Positions 53,747 to 64,000 of a stretch of DNA of 64,000 nt are shown here, one piece after another. The position numbers were made by a program, and so were the translations under genes. The notes below the pieces were generated by a model. That model had not been told where the DNA came from. It ran no database searches and saw nothing but the letters and a program-made list of their open reading frames with translations. Positions within the stretch are counted from its first letter, which is position 1. Each line of letters starts with the position of its first letter. Source of the stretch: Apophysomyces variabilis (taxonomy: Eukaryota > Mucoromycota > Mucoromycetes > Mucorales > Mucoraceae); NCBI GenBank assembly GCA_002749535.1, contig MZZL01000075.1, positions 209,194 through 273,193 of the forward strand, written 5' to 3'.

Positions 53747-54275
53747 CGAGCATTGCGACTAGAATGGATACTGACCAAGCAAACGTGAGAGGAACGAACG
53801 GATAATCTACATTTTGCTATCTACTTTTATCCAATCTTGTCCGGTAAGAGTGTCTTGATGCAGGATAATGCAAGGAGTTGTCATCCTTTTTGAGCGAGAA
53901 GATCTGCTATTGTACCAGAGACACACAGGGACGCATGACTCCAGTCGAATCATCTCAGACTTGAAATGACTCTTTCTTAATTCACTATTAGGTTACCCAT
54001 CATTTTGACAATAAGCCTTTTTTAAATGCCCCCTTTCGTTCGATCAAATAAGTTCAGCTACGATTTTCCTTATTTTTTTCTTCTTTTTCTTCCCTTTTAT
54101 ACCTCTTGTGTTTAAAACCTCTGCTCTTTTCCTGAAGAAGAATGCGAAATAGAGCTGGCTTCTTCCTCCTTTTATTCGGCCCACTTGTTTTCACAGTGGA
54201 TGCTACACCTGCTTTTAATCAAGGTAGAGAAAAAGAAAACGTTTGCGACAGCGTTCGATTTCCTTTTTTTTTTTT
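53747..54275 (+). repeat. second copy of the 529-bp direct duplication
   Basis: Perfect copy of 53217-53745 that continues without break into the ATPase gene, so this is the copy to annotate. Confidence 0.95.
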
Positions 54276-57200
54276 GACAGACTTGTTTAACTAGTGAACG
54301 GTTACGATATTTATGGCAATAAATGCCCTCTCCCTACGTATTTCGCCTTTCCCTGTCCACGCATATGTGTGCGGGATCCTACACAGTGCCCAACTTCGCT
54401 TCGCCCTTCATCTTGTCCCGTTGGCCAAACCTATTGTTCAGATGGGAACTGCCACGACGACTGCAGTAACGCGGGTGCCTCTCTCTGTTCTTGTCCAGGA
54501 CAACCCGCTTTGGAAGTCTCGATGTTCCCTTGTGCCGAGCAAAGGGTGAATATCGAGCAATTTGACGCCGCCAATAAGACCGATCAAAGTGTAGCTGTTT
54601 GCTCGCACGATGTGGGCATCACTACTATTCCTACATGGTCATCAAATCCGGGATCCATTATGTGGGCAACATGCAAAGCGCCAGATTACGGCCGACTGAC
54701 GTTCACAGAACCCATCTTTGTCGCCCTATATGCCTTCTATGGATCCTGTTTTGCTGTACTTGCCTTATGGTCTCTTTACAAATGGACCAGAGAAAAAGTA
54801 GGCTTTTTCCTTATTTGAATTCATTGTTTGCTTATTCTACTGATGCATCTATCCAGGCCATCAAGCTCAGATACAACAAGACTTGGGAGTCGAAATTGGA
54901 AGTTTATGAACCATCAGAGAAGAAACCATCCTCTAGTAAACCGGAACAGGTATAGAAAGCTAAACGGGAACAAAAAGAACCTCAAGTGTTGATCCTGATT
55001 GTATTTGATAGGAATCATCCAGAGCAGATGATATGACTTCTTTGGATCAAGAAGAGAGAATGGTGATTAGGGCATATAAATCAGACTGGCTCGGTCAGGC
55101 TTCTCTGGTACTCTATATCATACAGACTATCGGCATGATTGCTTATATGATTGCTATGGTATACGACTATTACCATGACTATCTAATGTTCCGGGGAAGT
55201 GCAGTTGTGCAGTCCAGCACTTTTATCGGCATGTGGTATATTTTCTTTTTCTGGTTTGCTAGCCTCACTATATTCAAGAACCGATTGGCCAATTTCTTCC
55301 GAATTCAATGCAGATATTCCGAAGGTGAATTCGTTCAGGTGGAGAAACAGGAACCAGGTAACATGGAAAACAAGCAGGATGGAAACTTTATGTGTTATAT
55401 GGTTGGCTTACATCCCTATTTCGTTTCTTCGGGGTTCATTTAGCTGTTATCTTTTTAGAAGACCAGTCAAATAGGATTATGGATGCCGTCCGTTGGTTAG
55501 AGTCTACAGCAAAACATATGGTTGGCCTCGATGTCATGGTTACAACTGCGCCCCTGCAGCGTACCCGTACTGGCACAAAGTTTTTTATATACCAATGTAC
55601 ACGTTATGTCTACCATCCCGAAACGCAGCTCTTCTCTCCACATGGATTTGATATGGGAGACACCGTGGCTGCTTTGGCCAGACAAACGGGCGGTTTGACA
55701 ACAGAGGAGGCTGCAAAACGTGAGGAACTAGTTGGACCCAATTTCATCGCGGTGTATGTCCCAAATTTTGCAATGGCCATGCTTAGGGAGTTCTCCTCAT
55801 TTTTCTACATTTATCAATTTACCTGCATGTGGTTATTCTATTACTTCGCCTACTGTAAGCTTAGTTCTCTTTCTGTGAACATGCAGCAAACTTTAACCAA
55901 CTCTTATGCGGAATCTTAGGGCAGGTGGGCATTGCAGATACCTCCGTCATCCTCGTTTCCGCTTTTGTCAAGGTGATCGTGCGCCTACGGTCTGAAAAAC
56001 GGATTAAGGCCATGGCCGAGTTTACAGATAAAATCAAGATTCTGCGGGACGGTGAGTGGAAAGAACTTCATACTGCAGATCTGGTTCCTGGGGATGTCTT
56101 TGAAGTAACTGAGGGCAAGGTCACGCCATGCGATGCCGTGGTTCTTGCTGGCAATATCGTGGTTGACGAGAGCTCCCTCACTGGTGAACCTTTGCCAATC
56201 CGGAAATTTTCACTGCGAGAAGATGACGATTCACCATATGATCGAATGGGAGCCAACAAAATCTCGACCATATTTGCTGGAACAACCATTTCCCAGGCCC
56301 AGCCAATGGAACATGGTCAGAAAGTCCAGGCTTTATGCACTCATACAGGTACTGCCACTGACAAGGGTGAGTTGATCAAGAAGATCCTTTTCCCAACACG
56401 AGTTTCGTTTATCTTTGATGAACAAATCAAGATCGTCATCTTGATCCTCCTTTGCTGCGGCTTGGTTTGTCTTGGCCTCGCCATCTGGCTTTATGCAAAA
56501 GGAACAAGTAGGTAAGCCAATATACTACATTTCATCTTCTTATGTTCTTTATTTTTGCAAGGCGCGTGGTTCTACGCTAATTTTGCCATTGCTCAACTTG
56601 TCTCGCCTCTGCTTCCTGCCGCTTTAGTGGTTGGTCAGTCTGTGGCGGCTGGTCGACTACGCGACAAGAACATATTTTGTGTTGACCTTCCCCGTATTTT
56701 AATGGCCGGCAAAGGTAATTTTTGCTGAAAGACGGCGTATAATTGTGGGCAAATAAGCGTGTCTGTTACTAAATGATTCGACTTTGTAGTGCAACTGTTC
56801 TGTTTCGATAAGACTGGTACATTAACAAAAGAAGGTTTGGAGTTTTATGGTGTTCAGGCCGTAGAGGACGTCGATACAGCCCAGGGTGTCAAACCAAAAT
56901 TTTCTCCCCATCAGGAAAACACTGAATCTATACCTTGGTTGATGCAAGTTGGTCTTGCAACTTGCCACGCTGTGACCAGCTTGAACGGCCAGTTTATCGG
57001 AAACCCAGTAGATATCGAGATGTTCAGATCTTGCAAGTGGACTCTAGTTGAACGTTCAGAAGAGAACGAACAGTATGTCGATACTTTGATGCCGCCAGCC
57101 AACATACCCGGAAAAGTCCAAGCGCCAGTACACGTAATCAAACGATTTGAATTTGTCCATGCACGAATGTCAATGTCCGTAGCTGTTTTGGATAGCCATA

Positions 57201-58929
57201 CTAAAAAGATACACGTCTTTGTCAAGGGAGCATATGAAAAGATTAAGGACCTATCATCTCCTTCTTCCATACCGAGTGATTATGATCTCAATACGGCAGA
57301 TCTCGCTCGCCAAGGTTGTTATGTTCTTGGATTAGCTCATCGCGAAATCTATCTGGATGAAATTGGCGGTATTGACGCTTTTAAGAATTGGACAAGAGAC
57401 CAGATGGAGGAGAATATCAGCTTTATTGGTTTGATTGTATTCAAAAATCAGTTGAAGCCAGATACAACAGACAATATTGCAGAACTGAAACGTGGAGCGA
57501 CGCGAACAATCATGATAACAGGTGATACTGCTCTCACTGGTGTGTATATTGCCCGTCAATGTGGTATGGTTGTTCGAACCGCGAGAGTTCTTTTGGGAGA
57601 CTATGACAACCAGTCTGGACGCGTGATATGGACCGATGTAGACGAACCAGAAAACTTTCCCGATGTCAACGTTGACGATTACCTCTTGAACAAAGACCAT
57701 ACGCCTGTAGAACTAGCTATTACCGGCAAGGCATTCAACTGGCTCGTAGACAGGAATTTGATACGAAAATACCTACTTGATATCCGTATCTTTGCTAGAA
57801 TGACACCTAACGGTAAAGTGCAATGCGTACAGCTACATATGGAACGAGGAATCACTGCCATGACAGGTGATGGTGGCAACGATTGTGGTGCCCTTCGTGC
57901 AGCTCACGTGGGTATTGCCATGTCAGATGCTGAAGCTTCCATTGTATCGCCCTTCAGTACCAGCGTGCGCAGCGTAAAATCTTGCGTCGAATTAATACGT
58001 CAAGGACGGGCAGCATTAGCCACGTCAATCACTGGATACAAATACTTGATCTGTAAGTACATTGCTCAGTTTCGCATAGCTTTTTTTAACTTGATTAAAA
58101 GTATACGGCCAAGTCATGATGATGTTGAAGATATACACATTTTACTTTTCTGTGACGATGTCTCAGTACGTATGGATTGCTATTGATGTCTTCATTACCG
58201 TCTTCTTGACATGGGCCGTGTCACAACTCAAGGCTGCAGACCGACTGGAAGCTCAGCGGCCGACAGCTCGCCTTTTGGGTCCACAAACGTTAGCTTCTGG
58301 CATAGGCCTGGTGGCCATAAACTGGCTTTTCCTATCGGGAGCTTTTGTTATGCTGTTTAAGCAAGGTAAGATCCTATACTGTGCAAAGGTATACAGTAAC
58401 TAAACCACGACTACTATCAGCGTGGTATCGCTGTAACGAATTTGACAGCTCAGCTGTCGATATCTCAAAATGGTGGCTCCTTGCTGATAATTACGAAGGC
58501 GAAGTGATTGCAATCGTATGCCTGTTTCAGTTCATTAATAATGCGGCAGTGTTCAACTTTGGCTACAAATTCCGCCAAAGTTTCTATAAAAACTACATAC
58601 TAGTTTTTCTCTGGCTATTGTACCTTGCCATCGTGTCGTATTGGACTCTAGCCGACCCTAATCGCTTTGGTTGTTTATTCCGATTCAACTGTGGCACTCC
58701 CAGCGTACTGAAGCAACTACATTATGAGGTCCCTGATGTCTATATTGAGCCTTATAATACACCTCTGGGACATAATGTCATGCCACCGGATTTCCGTTGG
58801 AAGCTCTGGGGAATCTGCGTTGGAAACGTCTTTGCTGGCATTGCGTGGGAACGCCTGGTTGTCCTTGGACCGGTGCATGCGTACTTGGCAAACAAATTCC
58901 CAGTAGAACGACTTCAATATATCAAATAA
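54142..58929 (+). CDS. P5B-type (ATP13A/Ypk9-like) P-type ATPase
   Basis: Ion or polyamine pump of the P5 P-type ATPase group, usually in endosomes, lysosomes or vacuole. About ten exons: 54142-54223, 54295-54797, 54857-54949, 55012-55357, 55444-55854, 55920 onward to 58929; about 1,400 aa. The N-terminus is a signal-like helix (MRNRAGFFLLLFGPLVF) followed by a Cys-rich extracytosolic domain (CPLPTYFAFPCPRIC, then CSDGNCHDDCSNAGASLCSC), not the usual P5B beginning. A-domain LVPGDVFEVTEGKVTPCDAV and LTGEP (usual TGES); TM4 SPLLPAALVVGQ (usual PPALP); phosphorylation site FDKTGTLT; KGAYEK nucleotide site; MITGDTALTGVYIARQCGM; hinge TGDGGNDCGALRAAHVGIAMSDAE. Catalytic Asp, KGA and GDG are intact. 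Substrate is not predictable because the TM4 motif deviates. Start taken from the second copy of the duplicated segment. Confidence 0.9.
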
Positions 58930-59004
58930 TTTTCTGCCTGACAATGTCTGTGACCTTGGTTTGGCAGGTTCTATTATGTAGTACAGCAACAAACACCATG
59001 TTTT

Positions 59005-59039
59005 AATAAACCACGCTTGTTATTCTATCTTGCAATAAA
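59005..59039 (+). terminator. two AATAAA polyadenylation signals
   Basis: AATAAA at 59005-59010 and 59034-59039, about 75 and 105 nt after the ATPase stop. The convergent choline-transporter-like gene ends at 59197, so the 3' UTRs may overlap. Confidence 0.5.
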
Positions 59040-59196
59040 GAGAGTTGAAAAGTCATATATCAGAAGAGAAAAAGATGAAAAGGATAAGGATCGTGAATCA
59101 AGAATTAACCTTGACAAAGCGTATATCTTCACTATCATTATCGATGAATAGGATGCAGATAAAGATAAAAGGGAGGGAAGGAAAGAACAGGCCTTT

Positions 59197-61674
59197 TTAA
59201 TCGAAACCTGAAAACACTGTATGTGCTGCGGACATATGCACAGTACCCGTATCAAGATCAATAGCATAACATAAAAAGGTCGTGTCGATACTACTACCAG
59301 TAAGATAAAATCAAGGCTTATTATGGCAACTTACATGCTCATCATCGTATAAGAGAAGAATTGCGAGAGGTATAAAGGTACAACGGCGGCCAGCATACCA
59401 ACAAGCAGACCATGGGATGAATGTAAATTATGCGTGGCAAATATGTATGTTGCGAATCCAGAGGACAAGGAAATGAGAAGTGAGCCGACATAGAGAATCA
59501 GCTTAGTTAACAAGTCTATAATTTTCCAATTGCGTCACTTTTTAAGCAGTTTTGAATAACATTCTTACCTCCAAGGAGACCAGATAAAAGGTTACGACGG
59601 AAGAGTTTCGTACCCGATCGAGCTGCCGAGCAAAATCCCTCACCGGTGATACCAGCCAGACTGATGGTATAATGGTTGATTTGACTGACAAGGGCTTCGA
59701 CATAACCGAGAAAGATGGATATAATTGTCACCAACGACCGTCTCTTTACATGCTAAAAAATCGTTAACATCGTATGTTGGTATTTTATGCGTGCCAAAAC
59801 CTTTCTCAGATATTGGGTTAGAAGCTGTAGCATTTGCACAATAGATAGAATGAGCCCTGCAAGAGCAAGGGTGCCCAGGGATGTAGTACATGCTCGTATG
59901 AATGCGCTTTTCCATGCTTTCTCGCTATTTGTACTCGCTGGATCGTTTCTTAAATGTTGACGTAAATATCAATACATAAATGTTCATTTATTCTTTACCT
60001 GTGAAAATACCATTGAGAGGTGACAGACGAAAGCACGAATCTGCAAAACCCTTAGCCAAGGCAGCGCATAAAACCTTTTTTCTTTACCTCTGCATATTGA
60101 TAAGAATTGCTGCTGTCCACAGATACATAAAAATGAAAAGCGTCGCCAAAATATACACGTGGTCATATACCACCCAAACGGCAACTAGCTGGTATTAGTT
60201 TCTGGGAGCACATGCAACTGGTGTACTACCTGTTCTAGATGGCTGCGTCTCTGAGCGTCCTACGAGCCATAATCTAGTAAAGAGCACCATCCAAATAAGC
60301 GTGAATAGAACAAACATGCCCATCAATAACAAAGACACCAGAATTATCCCTGGGTTATTGCGCAAAACATCGCATGCCAACTAGGATAATGGTTAGCCTT
60401 GACTTCAGGCATACTAATTCCATCTTTACCTCAATAACAGAGACAGTTCTGCTGATACGATGACGATTGCGATAGATCAGTGCTACATAGAATATGTCTA
60501 AGATTAAGGGAATCAAAGACAACAATGTCAAGCTGTCTTGAGAGTTAGTGACCAATAGATCAATACAGAAGCAATGACTTACCCAGAGTCATGTTGGGAT
60601 TTCGTGCCATTGTAAAAGTAATGACCGTGAAACGATTCAATTAATGACCATAAGGAGATAGCTAACAGAGCCAATGGAGCGCCTATAGCCGTGGCCCAGA
60701 CAATAGCCTATAACTATGTTTTAACATTGATTCGTTGATCAATAGATTGAAACCTTTGTAAACGTGCGTAGGACGTAAATCCACGCGGCACCGACAATTA
60801 GCGCAGTGACAATCATGATGGACATTATGCCTAATACAAACCGACCTGTCAACGAGAAAAGTGGAAAGGGAAGAATGAATTTACAATCACTACCTGCACT
60901 ATCTGTTATAGTCTTGAACATCGTCCCTCTTGCGTATTTTTCTATGGCATGACTCTGTTTACCATGTTACACCATTAGTATGCATTGATAAGATAACGGT
61001 TCTTACATTGGTTGTAAAGACGACGATAAGACCGACTAAGAAGTATACAAATAGCGCAAAGATGAATAGGCCAGCAAAAAAGGGATCTCGCAACTTTTTG
61101 TCGACTTTGATGGTTGTAATTCCTGCGGGTATCTGTGAATGGCAAAGTAATGCCGCTTAGCGGTCTGTGTTTGAAACGGATGGTTCATTCTCACCGCAGT
61201 AGAAGTTGGAAGTAGCGATTCTGACAACGACTTTGGATTGGAAACTGGAGCCGGTGCTGTTGATGGTACATCAAGATATATCGCAGATGGTTTCTAAAAG
61301 GATAACAAGCTGTTAGAAAGGAAAAGAATAAAGCGTTGGTTTGAAAGCTGGCTTACAGGACTCTCTTCATAGTCGGAGTGTCGCAAGACAGATGCCGCTT
61401 CGTTTAACAGATCCATACGTTCATTATCAAGGTCTTCCTCTCGATCAAATAAGAGCTGACTTCGATCAGAATACTCGTGCGAGTTTGTCAAAGGTATGCT
61501 TTCATCGCCAATGTCATGCTGCTGAACTGAATAGAAGAGGCTGTTGATTTCCTCTTCCTCATTCTCCGATTCTTGCTCCATGCGCGCATATGCTGACCTT
61601 GCGCCGCGGTCCAGCATAAAGCTATTTCTTAACGTGGAATACACTTCTCTAGCAAGATTAGCAGACTGTTCCAT
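59197..61674 (-). CDS. PNS1: choline-transporter-like (CTL/Pns1, PF04515) membrane protein
   Basis: Multi-pass plasma-membrane protein of the CTL family (yeast Pns1). At least ten exons. The start MEQSANLAREVYSTLRNSFM at 61674 opens an acidic cytosolic N-terminus with several Ser-Glu clusters; then TM segments such as DPFFAGLFIFALFVYFLVGLI, FVLGIMSIMIVTALIVGAAW, LALLAISLWSLI, NPGIILVSLLLMGMFVLFTL. The conserved CTL region has KSAFIRACTTSLGTLALAGLI, then INHYTISLAGITGEGFCSAAR, matching the CTL signature of a Tyr/Ile motif before GxxFCxAA. The C-terminus YAIDLDTGTVHMSAAH is like Pns1 and comes from a last exon joined by an intron split in an Ile codon. Choline transport is proven for animal members; Pns1 has no confirmed substrate. 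Confidence 0.88.
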
Positions 61675-64000
61675 TACGATATAGAAGAAAAAGAAAAGAA
61701 TGAGTGCTTCTGCTCAGGCGGTCGGCCATGCTTGCTGTGTTGTGACTGGTCAACGTGATCCATAGTACATTATCGCCAATGCACTTGTCAATAAGTGGTG
61801 TGAATCCTTGCGACAAGTGAACCATTTAGCTCGTAATATCCCGGACCATAAACGATAGAACAGGTCTAACAGTAATTATGTTTAGCTATTCGCTAGTGAA
61901 CAAGTACTTTTCACTCCATGCATCAGAAATAAAGTACCTTTCTCGTTCCCTCGCTTGGTTCCGCTTGATTAAGACGGCCAGAATTGGACGGGCCTGTATG
62001 TTTCCCAGCTATAATCTATGCTTGGTGTATTAATTATCTATGTTACCTACCCTTCTTCTTTTGGGTTCAAGGAAACACAAGTGTCATAGTCGTCCACACT
62101 TTCTCCTATCCATCGTCAATGGACATATCAGTTTATAATGACAAGTTTATTACCATGATTCTGAGTACACGTACATGGCAAGGGATCAGATTCCAAAAAC
62201 ATCAGACCGGAAATACTCGTGCTGTATCGCCTTTCAATTCTATCGCCGACCTCACAATGTAACAGCCATTCAATGATTGAAGGCTGTAGCACAGACTGCT
62301 GTCAGTTAGATGACATAAAATATATCATTTGAGTCGTACCTTCAGACTCTATTAATACTCAGTATGATTACTAATTCAGCGTAGACTAAAATCTAACAGG
62401 TAAAGACCACTTTTTTTTCTATTACACTTATTTTTTCGAATGCTACTTTTCATGACAACCGATATTGGTCCAGTCCAAGCGGAGACAACTGAGACACTGC
62501 AACTCGCCCGCCAACGAACAATGGATGAACACACAAACCTTAAAAAATTCACGTTTTAAAGTAAAAAGCGTTAAAGCAACTGTGTGGCCTGGAGTCTACG
62601 GAACCAGCTAGCATTTGTTTTTCGAGATGGGAGATAGATCTGTCATGGCTCGATTAGACATGAGATTAACCTTTATCTCACATTCGAAGCCGATTCTAGG
62701 TTGTCTACAGACTTTGCGACGTAAGGTAAAGCGGCAATACGAACGAAGCAAAAAAATAAAGCACCTCGTTTTGCCGCTTTATGAACGTATTGTCACCGCT
62801 GTTCATAAGCAGAACGTAAGCGAAATGTCGACCCATAGTTCGGAAAGAGCTAAGGACACCAACGGTGATTGGAGATGACAACAATATGTACTTCGTCTAC
62901 TAGCCTATAACAAATGGCTACCATGGCTAATTTCCACTTTAACGAAAATTGTCGCATATCTGCCCAATGTGTTTGGCTGTTTTCCTTCGTATCATTGTCT
63001 CTTCAATGATGTGTCTTCCGTGGTGCGTAGGTGATGCATCTGGAGAGAAAAGATCTTTCAGACTTCATGCACTCATTCTGAGCATGAGACGCACCAAAAC
63101 TCGCAAGCATGGACAGCATGAAGTGAATTCTAACTTGAAAAGCCCTGTATAGAAATTTATCCGTTTATAATATTCGCAGCTATTTCTTCTAATGGTTTCT
63201 GTTGAGAATGAACCACATGCTTGCTTCCGACAATGAGAAGATTGATTTCGGCTAGAAAAGGCTAATTACTAATGGCCTCTAAAATGAGCATTGTAATATT
63301 ATAGACCGTCATTATGCAAAGAAGAAAGAAGGCACATAGTTGGAGAATGAGTCACTTGACATGGAATGAGGGGCAGATTGGAGGATCAGTACTACGTACT
63401 ATGATAAACTGCAGCGGTGCCGCTAGAACCGGCTAACAAGGTACTTTCAAGATTAGCTTTTTACTTAACGCAATGCCGTGTATGCCATGTCAACCAAGCT
63501 GTGGATCGTAATGATTCCTAGGATTTGTCATGAAATTTTACCGTGCAATATGAGGAGCATTTACGATAATCGACTGGCCAGGGTAGAGGACATGCACAAG
63601 TCAACGAGCATAGAAAAAGATATAAGCCATCCCGATATGTACCGCCAATGAAATTGTCTAGCCAAAACGTCTCTTTGAATAAGAGATGCGAACAGCCCCG
63701 AAGGCAAAAGAGAGAAAGAAAAGCAGCTGTCCTTCCATACAAGAAAACCCGGTCTCTAAAAGCGATAACTACGACATCCTGTTGCCTGCATCGGCAAATG
63801 ACAAGTAGTTATTGTATGAATTCATTAAATTGTAATGCAAAAACCATACTAGAGGGATGCATACCAAGGGTTACGTAACTCGCAAGAGGTGGGTTTGATT
63901 GTTAAGGAATGATCAAGGGTGCAAAAATAGAAAGCATCGTCAAGCAATGCGTACTTCGCCCTTCGCTAACCCAGCTTATATATGAATGAATGGAGATTTG
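61675..64000. other. 2.3-kb right end, no gene recognised
   Basis: Choline-transporter-like gene promoter, then AT-rich sequence. A short basic ORF (62627-62878) and others are not supported by splice sites, homology or context. No RNA gene or repeat recognised. Confidence 0.4.

Noticed and set aside
53217..54275. Biological tandem duplication of the ATPase 5' end
   Set aside because: Perfect identity including the homopolymer length, and the N exactly at the join, fit an assembly artefact better.
62627..62878. 83-codon basic plus-strand ORF near the right end
   Set aside because: Has an ATG and protein-like composition but no homology, splice signals or promoter context; length is within chance for this base composition.

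Overview
The window is nuclear DNA of a filamentous fungus, most likely an early-diverging Mucoromycota (zygomycete) species; genus and species cannot be told from the sequence. Reasons: intron-dense genes with short (about 50-200 nt) introns, mostly GT-AG with CTAAC-like branch sites; standard eukaryotic housekeeping genes (eL34, eIF3f, PRP4 kinase, PRP38, ISY1, CNBP, RIC8, NPC1); AT-rich spacers with pyrimidine tracts before several start codons; no operons, Shine-Dalgarno sites, CRISPR arrays or rRNA. I found no convincing tRNA by eye.

Layout. 1-11.2 kb, plus strand: the 3' part of a 4-coumarate-CoA-ligase-like acyl-CoA synthetase, an aromatic-acid-exporter/FUSC-type membrane protein, a second complete ligase ending in a peroxisomal AKL tripeptide, and an MFS drug:H+ antiporter. 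11.3-18.3 kb, minus: eIF3f, ribosomal protein eL34 and a peroxisomal ABCD half-transporter. 18.3-25.4 kb: two long gene-free stretches around a GATA-like/PHD regulator. 25.4-38.8 kb, minus: NPC1, PRP4 kinase, an unrecognised Cys-cluster protein, a membrane-anchored DUF4442 protein and an Fbxo9/Hrt3-type F-box protein. 39.4 kb, plus: PRP38. 42.4-47.0 kb, minus: a seven-knuckle CNBP/Gis2 and RIC8. 47.6-49.6 kb, plus: acyl-protein thioesterase and a single-pass PPxY membrane protein. 50.3-51.5 kb, minus: ISY1. 54.1-58.9 kb, plus: P5B-type ATPase. 59.2-61.7 kb, minus: choline-transporter-like protein. 61.7-64 kb: nothing convincing.

How genes may work together (inference): ligases, an ArAE-type transporter and an MFS exporter in tandem could handle aromatic or other carboxylic acids, with the peroxisomal ABC transporter nearby. 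PRP4 kinase, PRP38 and ISY1 are all spliceosomal, but fungal gene order is loose and this may be chance.

Most unusual observations: a perfect 529-bp direct duplication around a single N at 53746 (almost certainly an unmerged contig overlap); a 14-nt microexon; three introns best explained with GC-AG ends; an ISY1 first coding exon consisting of the start codon only; an apparent 1-nt frameshift in RIC8; and a Cys-cluster regulator-like protein of no family I recognise. I saw no clear evidence of a wholly new multi-gene system.
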